Source: Erodium maritimum
Taxonomy: Eukaryota; Streptophyta; Magnoliopsida; Geraniales; Geraniaceae
NCBI GenBank assembly: GCA_963921825.1
Contig: OY997589.1
Location: 17,071,735-17,135,734, forward strand
Reading direction: 5' to 3'
DNA length: 64,000 nt
A program made the translations under genes and the position numbers. Numbering within the stretch: position 1 is the stretch's first letter; the number at the start of each line of letters is the position of its first letter. The notes below the pieces were generated by a model that worked only from the letters and a program-made list of their open reading frames with translations, did no database searches and was not told where the DNA came from. Shown piece after piece: positions 12,024 through 22,379 of the stretch.

Positions 12024-13542
12024 ATCTTGTAGCCATTATGGAGACAAGCTTACAGGGGAGGCGATGGTAATTCGTAACTCTCGTCGGCAGCCGGTGCGTT
12101 TTGTTGAGATTCCGACTGAAATCTTCGTTCGTAACTTACCCTTTGAATCTTCTGAGAAGTGGGTAAGGAGTGTTTTCGATCCTTTTGGGCAGATTGAGTC
12201 GCTTTCAGTTCTGCGACGACCAAATCTCCAGGGCCAATATTTTGGCTTCATAACATTCTCGTCGGAAGGGGCAGCATCTCAAGCTATTGAGCATTTTAAT
12301 GGCTACAAGATGAATGGATACGTCTCATTAGTTGCTCGTGCTCGGCGAAAGGCCGTAAATCATGACGTTCCAGTGTCCCGTGCGTTTGCCTCCCTAAAAC
12401 AGAGTATCTGCTCTGTTCCTGGGTTGGATGGGAACAACGCTGTTTCTTCGACCAAGGAAGGTCAGGCACAGAAGGTGGTTGTTTCCGGTGGTTTGAATCT
12501 CGATATAGCAAGGTCGCTGGAGTCTAACGGTTTGCCACTCGATGTAGTAGTGTCGCCGGAGTCCAGTGGCAAAAGTCGGCTATCTGTTTCATCCGATTCA
12601 GGTGGGATTCGTGGGAATCAAAGGGATCCCGCGATTCGCTCGATTCAAGGAGATTCTGCAGATTCAAATGATAATCTTCGCGTGCTAACCGGAGAAGACG
12701 ATGAACAGTCTCCCTTGACTGGATCGCTATGTCATGCCGTGCGGGCTGGGTCCTTCGTGGAGGCCCAAGTCAATAGTGGATCTGGCCCATCCGTTGAGAA
12801 TTCTGAGCGTGTAGTTGGTAACGTCCGCGCGTATCGTGGAGACGACGAGGATAGTGCTAAAGATGTGGCTGATGAGCTCACTAACGCAACTGTGGCACTA
12901 GATGTTGGGCCTCAGTTGGCTCAGCCCAGTTTGGTTAACTCTGAACAGGCTAAGGTGTATGGCTTGGGTTCTTTTATTGGGCCTATTGATCAGGTAATTG
13001 GACCTGTTGTTGGGTCCAAAGAGGGTCAAACTACTCCGGGTGATGTATCGTCATTGGGTTCGGGGATTCAAGTTAATCAGGAGGACGGTAATCTGAATGG
13101 ATACCAACAAGGTAGTCCGTGGAAGGAGGCTCTCCTTCAATCGCCGCAACCCAATCCACCCAAAGGTCGTCTCTTGAAGCAGGCTCCTGCCAGAGTCTCG
13201 AATAGGCAGAGTCGCCCCCCGAAGTTTTTTGGGGACTACTACACGCTGAATATTCCATCTCGTTCCTTGATTCGTGCGTCTCCTGTGGACGTCGGGAAGC
13301 AGATTCTGCAAGCTCAAGTCGATCGGATAGCTCATTCAGCTAAAGCTTTTGATGATCTGACCTTGACTTCGGAAGATGAAGAGTGGGTCACTGACGGTTG
13401 AGTCAGTAATGGTTTTTTTTGGTTTCTTCGGGTTTTGTTCCCGCAGCTCCTTCTGTGAGCTCCCTTGTAATGGTTGCCTTCGATTAGATTCTTCTTGAAT
13501 CTAATTTTTCTCTAAATAAAATTTTTCGCGCTTATCCAAAAA
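11921..13542 (+). mobile_element. ORF1-only LINE-like retroposon (BNR/RRM type)
   Basis: 1.6 kb inserted in the gypsy 5' LTR and flanked by (A)GAAGTC (11914-11920 and 13543-13549), a short target duplication. It ends TTATCC followed by an A-run. It contains one intact frame with an RRM, a short 3' untranslated region with AATAAA near 13515, and no reverse transcriptase. RRM-bearing ORF1 proteins are known from the BNR subclade of plant L1 LINEs, first described in beet. I infer a non-autonomous derivative moved by a partner LINE. A processed copy of a host RRM gene is the alternative. Confidence 0.7.
12064..13401 (+). CDS. RRM-containing LINE ORF1 protein
   Basis: An intact frame of 445 residues. 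I chose the ATG at 12064 because the in-frame ATG upstream (12010) lies in the flipped LTR sequence at the insertion junction. Residues about 17-95 form an RNA-recognition motif: RNP2-like IFVRNLPF, RNP1-like QYFGFITF, and ASQAIEHFNGYKMNGY before the last strand. The middle is low-complexity and acidic, rich in Ser, Gly and Asp. The C-terminus has a basic SRPPKFFGDYYTL stretch and a helical VGKQILQAQVDRIAH segment, ending EDEEWVTDG. RNA binding follows from the RRM; a role in ribonucleoprotein formation during retrotransposition is inferred from the BNR LINE family. A related but broken copy lies at 56481-57269. No plant promoter is evident. Confidence 0.72.
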   Translation: MVIRNSRRQPVRFVEIPTEIFVRNLPFESSEKWVRSVFDPFGQIESLSVLRRPNLQGQYFGFITFSSEGAASQAIEHFNGYKMNGYVSLVARARRKAVNHDVPVSRAFASLKQSICSVPGLDGNNAVSSTKEGQAQKVVVSGGLNLDIARSLESNGLPLDVVVSPESSGKSRLSVSSDSGGIRGNQRDPAIRSIQGDSADSNDNLRVLTGEDDEQSPLTGSLCHAVRAGSFVEAQVNSGSGPSVENSERVVGNVRAYRGDDEDSAKDVADELTNATVALDVGPQLAQPSLVNSEQAKVYGLGSFIGPIDQVIGPVVGSKEGQTTPGDVSSLGSGIQVNQEDGNLNGYQQGSPWKEALLQSPQPNPPKGRLLKQAPARVSNRQSRPPKFFGDYYTLNIPSRSLIRASPVDVGKQILQAQVDRIAHSAKAFDDLTLTSEDEEWVTDG

Positions 13543-14194
13543 AGAAGTCGAACAAACAAGCTTCAAGGCTTCGCACACAAGAAGGTTGAATGTGATAGAT
13601 TCTTCCCAGAAGAAAACTCGAATTTTATTTCATAAAACTTGCATAATACATGCTGAGAAGGGACTTTATTAAATAGTCCAGCAGCAAGTGACCTTCAAGG
13701 GTCTATAATTGATTACATTTGACTCTAATTAAAGCTGAATGACTCTTGAATAACTAAAGGCTTTGAATCTGCAAAACAGCAAAAGTAACTCATTAATAAT
13801 CTGAATTTAAATGCATACCTTGGCTATTTAATGTTCTGGAGTAGTTTGAGGGGCTGAATCTCCTTTGGAAATGATGAATAAGTTGGCTTCATTAATTCCT
13901 TGAAGTAGAGGCAAAAACAGATTTGTTGAAGTCTTGAATTGTTCTTGAATGCCTTCTTGATTTGCCTTGGTGATCACGTCTTCTTGGAGTTCCCCATGCT
14001 CTATTAAATTCTCCACTTTCTTGTTGAATTCTTCATGTAATGCTTTGGTGCCGGATCTTGTCCTTGGTACTGATCGCATAATGGGAATGTTACTGATAGC
14101 TTCTTCTTCGGGCTCGGACAAATTACTAATAGCTTCGACGTCCGGTGCTGATCGCATAATAGGAATGTTGCTAATAGCTTCGAAGTCCTCATCA

Positions 14195-14640
14195 CGTCCT
14201 GACCTAAAAATAGGGTTGTACTTAATAGTCCCCTTCTATAGGTAGACAAATCACGTGTGAACCTCCCTTACGGTGTGAACCTGTGAACCTCAATTCAGAT
14301 TTGAGAAAATAGCGAACATGGTTTGAGAAAATAGCATCCAAGTTTGAGAAGAAAAAAAGTTTGAAAAAACAACATTTTAGTTTGAGAAAATAATGTTTTT
14401 GGGTTGAGAAATTTTTTGTTTGAGAATATTCAACACAAATCGGGACTACGGTTTTCTCAAACCGTGTATACTATTTTAGGTTGAGAAATTTTTTGTTTGA
14501 GAAACGTTATTAGAAAAGATAAACGGGGTATAATTTGTAAATAAGGCCAACTGTTTAAAAATTTGGGGCCTTAATTTAGACGGAGGCCTTAGGCAGCCAC
14601 CTTTTTTGCCAAGTGGGCGGGCAGGCCCTGCCCCTATTCC
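14195..14640. mobile_element. MULE-like terminal region with TTTGAGAAAATA repeats
   Basis: After the gypsy target duplication the sequence holds a GTGTGAACCT doublet (about 14256-14283), then repeated TTTGAGAAAATA-like words every 20-40 bases (14290-14510). The same pair of features occurs at 32545-33420 upstream of a MULE-associated gene fragment, so I read this as the end of a related element. No coding sequence is present. Confidence 0.4.
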
Positions 14641-15470
14641 TCAAGTCCGTACTAGTATAGGGAGACCATAGGTGTGGACCCATAACTGAAGTCGATCCAG
14701 AGCGGGGGGCTCCCTAGCCATTGTTTCCAGGTCTCCTAGCAGAAGCGGCCGCCCGTCGAAGCACAAGGGTTTGTTACCCCAGACCCAAACATAGGCCTTC
14801 TCCGATTCAAAGTAGAATCCGAATACTCCGGGACCAATATTCTTGATCACCAAACCCACTACGAATTTCCCCCAAGCTTTGGTGATGATTTGTAGTACTA
14901 CCTCTTTTCGGGGAGGATTCGAGGTCTAAACCTTGCCCATCATGGAAAATTGTTGACGAGCTATGACTGAAGGGCTCACTGGAGAGTACAACACTAGAAC
15001 CTCCAACTCCTCTTCGTCTTCTAGCGAGCATAATGAGAATCCTTCTTGGAGACTCTCCACGGTAGACTCGAGGGAGTCCGATGCGGTCACTACCTCTAAA
15101 GTAGATCCGACTTCCTTTGGTTTGAACACCCGACGATGATGGGATATGCTCGATGGCAGATTGAGTAGGGCCAGAATCATTGGAATTTGCTCCACATTAT
15201 GGATCGTGACTCCTTCACAAAGCGCCTCTAGTTCCTCCCTCCCAGGCTCGAGCATAGGTGCTTTCCCACAAAAAGGGTCCCTACATAGTGAGGGTGGTGA
15301 GACCATGTTGGGGATCACTAGTGGCGGCGGAAAAACGCATAGCACAACCGTGGACGGTAGCACAATCTTCGAGCCCTCAATAGGGGTAGTGGACAACGGA
15401 GGAACCTTGTGCTGAAGGTTTCATGCAGAGGAAGCAACAACTGTAACCTTGAGCGGACGATCTCGTCGTG
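14641..15470 (-). pseudogene. LINE ORF1 fragment (DUF4283-like), copy 1
   Basis: On the minus strand the frame 14926-15396 encodes an ORF1 N-terminal region ending ELEVLVLYSPVSPSVIARQQF. The next frame, 14641-14859, gives GVFGFYFESEKAYVWVWGNKPLCFDGRPLLL in outline (key words FYFESE, FDGRPLLL, LDRLQLWVHTYGLPI). That is the DUF4283 pattern of plant L1 ORF1 proteins, which normally precedes a CCHC zinc knuckle. Here the fragment stops at 14641 before any knuckle. The two parts lie in different frames, so there is at least one frameshift. No ORF2 was found adjoining it. Confidence 0.6.
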
Positions 15471-15861
15471 GCCTTATTACCAGAGAAATAAGCCCAGATA
15501 GAAAGACACGATAGCCGTGGATGGTGGTGATGGTAGAAGGGTGGACGGTGGGGGAAGAAGAATCGGTGAGGCTTATCCAGAAGGGATTTGCTTCGATCTC
15601 CTTCGACGTCGTGGTTTTAATGGGGGCACAAAATCAAAGGATGGACGCGGTCGAGGCATAAGTGTCGAGAACTGCATAGTTGTAGGCGGCGATGAGACAG
15701 GATCGATGGTGTAGAAAGACTTGTCGGTGGTGGTGGTAGAGAGCTCCATAGGTTTTTAGGGCTAGAATTGGAGATGGTTCTATGTGAGACTTATATTTTA
15801 CTCAAATCGAGTCTAATACCAAGCAATTCAGCGCATATCAATAAATTAAAATTTAAACCAA
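15471..15861 (-). other. GC-rich leader of the LINE fragment
   Basis: Purine-rich sequence with several short frames, lying upstream of the ORF1 fragment on the minus strand, where a LINE 5' untranslated region would be. Its last 80 bases turn AT-rich. No separate gene is supported. Confidence 0.35.
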
Positions 15862-16592
15862 CTAACCAGCATGGGCCCATGCACGCGTGATGACCGAGAG
15901 CACCGCCTCTTTCTGTGGAGGGTTAGGAGACGTTAGACAACTCACAATAGCAAAGCGAAGCCGCTCCAACACCCGAGGATTTAGTGGGTTGTACAGCACC
16001 ACGACCTCGATCGCCTCTCCCTTAGTAAGACAACAAGCAGAAAAGATGGTTTGGAGGTCCCCCATCGATGACGACCGAACATGAGGAGGCGAAACCCTAG
16101 CAAAGGTGGCCATCACCTTGGTCATCAAAGGCGGGGTCAGAACCCTAGTTGGAGGTTTTGTCGGCGCTAGAGGAGTAGGAGGCTTCGTAACCCTAGCAGC
16201 AGTTGCTACCATCGTGGTTATCAGAGGAGGCGGTGGGATCGTCTCCGTGAACTCGCAAGAGCATGGGGAGCCCTCATGAAACTCAGTGATACGGCTTGAC
16301 CGGGCAGCTTGAAAGGCCGGTCCCATTTGACCTTAGTCATGATCGAAGTCGGCGTCGTATCACCCGATGAGTAAACCACCAACGATTGGTCCTTCAACAA
16401 CGAATGTTGCAAAGGTTCGCTTGGGGATGGTGGTGTCGTAGCTGGTGGCAGGATTTTGGGTCGGTGTTTCTTCCTCTCCCTTATTGATTTAACAAAACCA
16501 ACATGTGGCTTTGGAGGCATGATAAGAGGAAGGGGAGCGAATGAGCTACTTAGGCATAGACCTGTCAATGGCTGAGAGCGGTTACACAACAA
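15862..16592 (-). pseudogene. LINE ORF1 fragment, copy 2
   Basis: Two minus-strand frames (16221-16592 with MPPKPHVGFVKSIRERKKH, and 15862-16326) carry the same segment as copy 1. IEVVVLYNPLNPRVLERLRF followed by NPPQKEAVLSVITRAW matches the ELEVLVLYSPVSP part and its downstream bases. The fragment ends just where DUF4283 should begin. It is broken by at least one frameshift and has the same orientation as copy 1, so the two could be tandem copies or two insertions. Confidence 0.5.
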
Positions 16593-16599
16593 ACGTAGA

Positions 16600-17271
16600 C
16601 GGCTTCATAGACACGACATAAGGCTAAGATGTTATTAAGACACCAACACAGATACCGACTCAGAATTTATCAAGCTTCCATCACAGGATAACTAATTTAA
16701 GTAAAAGAAGTTGGTATGAAAAGATAATTTTTTTTGTTCAATATCTATTTTAAGACATCATTTTAGTAAAATAAAGTACTCATGACCCCTAGTGCTCCTG
16801 TAGTGGTTGTAATGGATAGCAAAATCATTCTCAAAAGGTATTGCTTAAAAAATATATATACTGTTTAAAAAGTTGCCTGTTTTTGTAGAATTAGAAATAT
16901 ATTAAGGAACGTCTTTCCTCGCCCAAACAGTGAGCTACTAATCCATGGATGACATAGGATATAGATGTGTGACAAATATTTAATAAGTAGGTGAAGAGGA
17001 ACTCGTGGACAGCCGACAACTGCCATGCTGGAGGCAGATAATATTGGGACACTCGTGTGAGAAAATGTAGTGTAGGATTCACGTGACATTAACCTAATAA
17101 TTAAGTGTAATTATATGACGGCTCACTCAAACCTATTTTTAGAGGTGCGGGAAAAAGTTTTGGCGTCAACTGTCAATCTGGTTTTCAGTTGGAAAGGCGG
17201 TTCCCGTCTTCTTTTCATTCACCAACAAACCAATAATATTAAACTAAGAGAGGGTTATGTACTAAAATATG
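16600..17271. other. AT-rich spacer
   Basis: Nothing that I can support beyond short frames. It separates the LINE fragments from the Harbinger element. Confidence 0.5.
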
Positions 17272-17274
17272 TAA

Positions 17275-19409
17275 GAGTATGTACAATAGAAAGGACATTG
17301 GTGAGGGAATGAGAGTGCAGAACTTGTGCTGACTGGACAGAAATGAGGGAGTGAGAGTGCAGAAAAGTAGGTGTTTTACAACAGAAAGGACCTCTGAGGT
17401 CCTGGGAGTGCAGAACAGTGCTGACTGAATTATTAATTGATATTTTGCTGTTTTATTTAATTCGTTATCAGAAACCGTTTAAATTATTTATAATTTAAAC
17501 AATTTGGGAAATAAAATAAGTAATGACAATCAATAATTAATAAATAAATTCAACACTAATATAAATGAACTTCTAATTTTATTAAACCCCTTTTAATAAA
17601 ACACCCAAAAAACAAGCTCCAAGAGCACAAACGACTATTCGTCGTCATGGAAACCAGCTCCAAATCGACCCCATAAGTGCTCCATAAGATCATTTTATAG
17701 TTGATGGTGGATCTCAGGATTTAGGACACTTTGTTGAGCATCCACAAGTTGCTGGTATTCCAATGGCCCTCCGTGGTGCTATCGTTCCGGTGGTGTCCAA
17801 TTCGGTATTTCTGGAGGTTGCGCGTACAACAACTCCTCATCCTCATACTCGTACCGGTCGCGCTCATCCTCTACAATCATGTTGTGTAGAATTATGCAAG
17901 TGTGCATGATATTAGCCAAAAGGTGTGGGCTCCAAGCACGAGCGGGACGAGAACCTTGCTTGAAGTATTCCAAAAGCCCTTTCAATATCTTTTTGAGCAC
18001 CTTCTTGGCATTTAGCAAACAACTTCTCTTTAGGCTCGAAGGGATGCCGAATAGTCTTCACGAACCGTGCCCATGTTGGGTAAATGCCGTCCACCAAGTA
18101 ATAAGGTCGGTCGTACCGATGGTCGTTGATCTCGTACTCCACAGCTAGCTGACGACCGTAGTAAGCGTCTTGGAATAGGTGGCTGTTGTTGAGGACGTTG
18201 ATGTCGTTGTTCGATCCAGCCATCCCGAAAAATGCATGCCAAATCCATAAATCACGGGACGCTACAACTTCAAGCATAATCGTCTTTTCCCCGTGGTGAC
18301 CTCCCCGTCCATGGGCTCCCTGGTCTTCGGTTGGGCAGTTCTTCCACGTCCAATGCATACAGTCAAGACTCCCCGCCATTCCGGGAAACCCTCGGCTGTA
18401 CCCTTCTCGGAGTAAGCGGTCCATGTCAGCCGGTGTGGGTGTACGCTGATACTCGGCTCCGAATACCTTAATGACGGCCTTGCAAAACTTACGTAAACAT
18501 TCAAGTATGGTGCTTACCCCCATGCGCAGAGTTTCGTCCAATGAATCGGCCGCGGACCCATACGCAAGCATCCGTATAGCGGCGGTGCACTTCTGCTCCG
18601 TTGATAAGCCCGGTCATGAGGCACTGTCCTTCCTCTGTTTGAAGTAGCTGTCGTGAGCCTTCACCGCGTTCATAATCCGTTGGAAAAGTGGTATGCACAT
18701 ACGGAACCGACGCCTGAACATTTCAGCGCCATATAGGGGTTGTTCGTCAAAATAGTTCGCCATCAATTGAATGTGGGCTTCCGAACGACCTCTGTTAATC
18801 TCTCGGCACATTGGTTCCCCACGAATGGCCCTTTGGACCCTTGGCATTACTGTCTGCATGTGCCTCTCCATCATCCGCCGGAATCGTCGCTCAACTGGCT
18901 GCATTTGGGCTGCCATCTCCTCATATGTCGGCAGTTGGGCTGCCATCTCCTCATACGTCGTCATCCGGGGAGCCAGCTCCTCGTATGTCATCTCCTCAGC
19001 GTCGGACATAACCTCGTCGTCGGACATTTTCAAAAATAGCGAGTAGGAAGTGAGAATGAAAGAGTGAAAGTAGAGAATGGTGTGACAAAAATGAGGAATG
19101 AGGTTGGGTATTTATAGGGTTCATTTTATCTGATTTTTGAATTAAAAAAAAGAGCCATTATAGCCCACCGTTGAAAACGGTCTAACTCGGCTGTGCCACG
19201 TGGCGGCACAGGAGACGACCACGGCAGTAGAGGGAGCGAGGAACGAGGGCGCGAGGACCGGCCAGCGTCAGGGGAGCGAGGAGCAAGGGACGGGGAGCGG
19301 GACCGCATGTTTGGGGAGCGGGACCGCGATTTTTCGCGTCTACAGTGGAACGGCCAGCGGCCCTCGGACCCGGCGTGCGGGGAGCGGGTGCGTTCCGTTG
19401 TGCCTGCTC
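17275..19409 (-). mobile_element. PIF/Harbinger DNA transposon
   Basis: A 2.1 kb element with the TAA target duplication typical of Harbinger (17272-17274 and 19410-19412). Its termini are imperfect inverted repeats (left GAGTATGTACAATAGAA, right complement GAGCAGGCACAACGGAA). It encodes a DDE transposase on the minus strand (17779-19033). GC content is clearly higher than in the flanks. Harbinger elements usually also need a separate Myb-like protein; none is seen here, so if active it would have depended on another copy. Confidence 0.88.
17779..19033 (-). pseudogene. Harbinger transposase (DDE_Tnp_4 type)
   Basis: The N-terminal part (18614-19033) has the repeated words TYEELAPRM, TYEEMAAQL and TYEEMAAQM, then RSEAHIQLMANYF and MFRRRFRMCIPLFQRIM, the usual lead-in of plant PIF transposases. 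The central part (17912-18571) has GFPGMAGSLDCMHW (first Asp), YYLVDGIYPTW (second Asp) and AQKDIERAFGILQARF (the catalytic Glu), with WIWHAFFGMAGSNNDINVL between. The C-terminus (17779-18018) has HTCIILHNMIVEDERD. An in-frame TGA at about 18613-18615 separates the first two parts, and a frameshift near 17930-18010 separates the last two, so it is a pseudogene with two lesions. Its product would cut and rejoin DNA at TAA/TTA sites. Confidence 0.88.
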
Positions 19410-19499
19410 TAAGGACATTATTCAATATTAACCGTGTTTATCACATAAACCAAGAGTACTTGTAGTTTCCAAACAAGAGAATTTGAACCGGAACTGAAT

Positions 19500-20571
19500 G
19501 AGATATTAACTGTCTTGGTCTCGAGAAAACAGGATCTTAAGTTGGTTACAAATCTTCGCCCTATTATTCTGTACAATTTGATCTTTCGTATTCTCTCAAA
19601 GGTCTTGACGAACAGATTTCGAACTCTTTTGCACCTTATCATCTCCGAGACCCAGGGGGCTTTATCCCTGGGCGGTGTATACAGCATAATGTATCGTTTC
19701 TTTCAGGATAATACACTATATGAAACTAAAAAAGGCAAGGGGCGCTAGGGTATATGGCTCTTAAACTTGACATGAGAAAAGCGTATGACCAGGTCGAATA
19801 GAGTTTTCTCCGAGAAATTATGGGACGACTGGGGTTTTCTACAGACTGGATCGAGTTGATGACCTACTGTATGCAGACTGTCACCTACTCTATCACCTCG
19901 GGAGGGAGGGAAACACCTAGGCCCACCCCGTCGAGTGGACTTCGCCAAGTCGACCCACTTTCCCCCTACTTGTTTCTCCTTTGTATGGAAGGCATATCCC
20001 ACCTCCTACAGGTCGCCTAGAGATCAAGGGTTATCTATGGGATCAAAGTTGCTAATGGTGCGCCTGCAATCTCCCACATGTTCTTTGCTGACGACTGTTA
20101 CTTTTCTACAGGGAAACCACCGAGGAAGCAAATCGTGTTAAAGACATCCTTCAAACTTTTGAAAGGTTATCTGGCTAGGTTCTTAATTTGCATAAATCTT
20201 CTATCCTTTTTAGCACAAATACGACTATTGCAATGCGACAAGAATGTTGTGGAATTTTCTCTATAGCCGAGACCTTTGTTGCCTCGATGTATTTTGGAGT
20301 TCCTAATATGGTAGGTTGAAATCGAAGTGCGGTAATGGTTTATCTAGGGGATCGTGTGCTATCTCGAATTCACTCTTGGGAAGGGAAGTTATTATCATCG
20401 GTCGGAAGGGAGGTGATGATTTGGTATGTCCTAACCTCGTTACCGGTCTATATCATGTCCTTTTTTCGGGTGCCACAAAGGATTGTGAATAGGATACATG
20501 TCGCACTGGCAAGGTTTTGTGTAGGGGGTAGGGGGGGGGGGAGAGTCGACTCGCTCTATTGTTTGGCAAAC
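19500..20571 (+). pseudogene. LINE ORF2, reverse transcriptase part
   Basis: Motifs of plant L1 reverse transcriptase appear in order: SKVLTNRFRTLLHLIISETQ-type finger (19585-19650), LKLDMRKAYDQVE (motif A, near 19762-19800), RQVDPLSPYLFLLCMEG (motif B, near 19942-19992), and HMFFADDCYFS (FADD, motif C, near 20075-20105). A TAG follows DQVE where Trp is usual. The parts lie in several frames, so the gene is dead with several lesions. Confidence 0.85.
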
Positions 20572-20737
20572 CTGGGATTGGCTTCGGGTCTAGTCCGCCC
20601 GATCCAGCCCTATTTTTTTTTCTTTTTTTTTCCTTTTTTTGCAGTAGTTCCCAATCTTCGATCCAAAAGCCAACCATGACGTTACCATCGAAAAAAATAA
20701 ATCTTAATCCTTTTTAACCGGAGCGGTTTTTATAGTC

Positions 20738-22379
20738 TACCCCCCCTTAAAAGAATTTCGTCCTCGAAATTTAAAACGAACGCGCTCCACTTGACCCTAT
20801 CTCAGGGACGTCTGATTAAAACTCTTAGTCCATCAACCCTCAAGCACATGGAAAACACTTAAGCCAGTTAGTCGATACCGGAATCCTCCGTCGGTAGAGA
20901 CGTCACACCGACCCACGCTACCTGGTCGACATAAGCTACACCGGAATCGTCCGTCGGTGTAGGCGTCAAACTGGAGCAATTCTCACATCGGACTTAAAAC
21001 AGATCCAACACACCGACACATCTCCTCAACCACTCTCTTCGCATTAAACAAGTAACGTGCACACAACAAAACAAAAGAAACCCACCACGCTTCCGCTGCG
21101 CCACTCTGATCTCATCGCCCCTCGGCCATCTCCCTGGCCGATCTGAAAGTGTACTGGTACTGCTGCGGCCCTCCGCCGCTCGGGCACTCGTCTCTGGTGT
21201 CCCGGTTCCCGACAGTGTAAACACACTGACCCCCGTTCTAACGCGACGGGACCTACCCATGCTACTGATCCTGCCTATCTCAAACCGTCAGACAGAGCTG
21301 GTGGCCGAAAGAACCCTACGGTTCTCTGCCTCCTCGGTTCTCGAGTCCCGTATGGCCCCGCAACACTGCTCGGTCGCTGCCGAATCTCACGGGCCCTCAC
21401 GGTCTTTCTGCGACCTCACTCCACTGTCGCCGTCGTATCCACTAGCTCAGACTATACCTAAATCCTCAAGGTGAGGACCCGCTCCAAACTCTAGGCTCGG
21501 GGCCCTCCATCGAACCTCCTGCATCGGTTCGCCTCGATCGCCACCAAAACTGGTGCAACCAGGTCAACGCCGTAACCCTGGCCTCGTACCTATCCTCCCC
21601 AGTGGGAGTACCCTGGGCACCTGTGCCTCAACGGCTTACCCCTCCTACCTCGAGGTGTCGCGTCGTAAGTACCCTCCGCACGGGTACACGCACACATTCA
21701 GTCTCTTCAATCAGAAAGAACAACGCGCTTAGAATAACTAACGCCAAACACAGTACTTACAGTAATAATATACTTAGTAGTATAGTCACACAAAACACCC
21801 AATCAGAGAAGTCCGCACATTAGTGCGTCACACATACCAACCATTCAAACAGCGGATTTACACACAAGTCACACAATTGAACAATTTATATCACACGAGC
21901 AATTCACATTAGGCAAACAACAATTTGGAGTTCAAGTCTTAGCACGATAATTTTCCACAATAACATTCATGTCGATATCGTGTCGTTACAACCTGATTCA
22001 GGCGTCCCCGAACTACGTTGTAACCACTTGATATCCCCCATTCACGTCCAGCTATAGTGGCCCCTAGCTCTAAATCGTGATGGTACATACACTTCAGTTT
22101 CTGCAGAAAATCGGGCATGACCCGTTTGTAAATTACACTAACCATCCGCTTAAGCGGGCATTCAAAACACAACCTGCACAACAAAGACACAAAACAAAGA
22201 ACACATCAGTTCAACCAACGACCAAACCGAGATCCTCCTCGTCTCGTTTATACACTTAGGACATCTCCAAATTGCGCAACCGACACACCGAAACTCAACA
22301 ACCTAACTCTACCCACCTAATTGACGTACGGTCCGAGGTTTGAAAAAAAATCAAATGAAACCAGGCTCTGATACCAAAT
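20738..22379 (-). other. Non-coding internal domain of the rearranged element
   Basis: About 1.6 kb between the polypurine tract (complement TTAAGGGGGG) and the primer-binding site (complement TGGTATCAGAGC, 22365-22376). It has no Gag or Pol frame, only short frames, so it is a fossil of a non-autonomous or internally reduced element. Confidence 0.65.

Larger units (their letters stand above)
6288..14194 (-). mobile_element. Ty3/gypsy LTR retrotransposon, CRM-like chromovirus
   Basis: A complete LTR element on the minus strand, flanked by the 5 bp duplication CGTCC (6283-6287 and 14195-14199). Its LTRs are 6288-7133 (3' LTR) and 11721-14194 (5' LTR, enlarged by a nested LINE-like insertion). 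A purine-rich tract lies next to the 3' LTR (7134-7146 on the + strand) and an initiator-Met-tRNA primer-binding site lies at 11707-11718. Gag-like and pol-like frames lie between. By eye the LTRs differ at about ten positions over about 846 bp (near 1%), so insertion was recent, probably well under a million years at usual plant rates. The coding region looks nearly whole, with about two breaks, all on the gag side. The retropepsin and RT wording, and a pol frame reaching into the LTR, resemble the CRM (centromeric) clade; this assignment is from memory. Confidence 0.93.
11721..14194 (-). repeat. 5' LTR of the gypsy element, carrying an insertion
   Basis: LTR sequence occupies 11721-11920 and about 13550-14194. 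The interval between is a LINE-like insertion. Outside the insertion it is nearly identical to the 6288-7133 LTR. The LTR contains a copy of the sequence that encodes the Pol C-terminus, because pol overlaps the LTR. Confidence 0.92.

Noticed and set aside
12010-12063. Upstream in-frame ATG for the RRM protein
   Set aside because: It lies in the flipped LTR copy at the insertion junction, so it is not part of the original gene.
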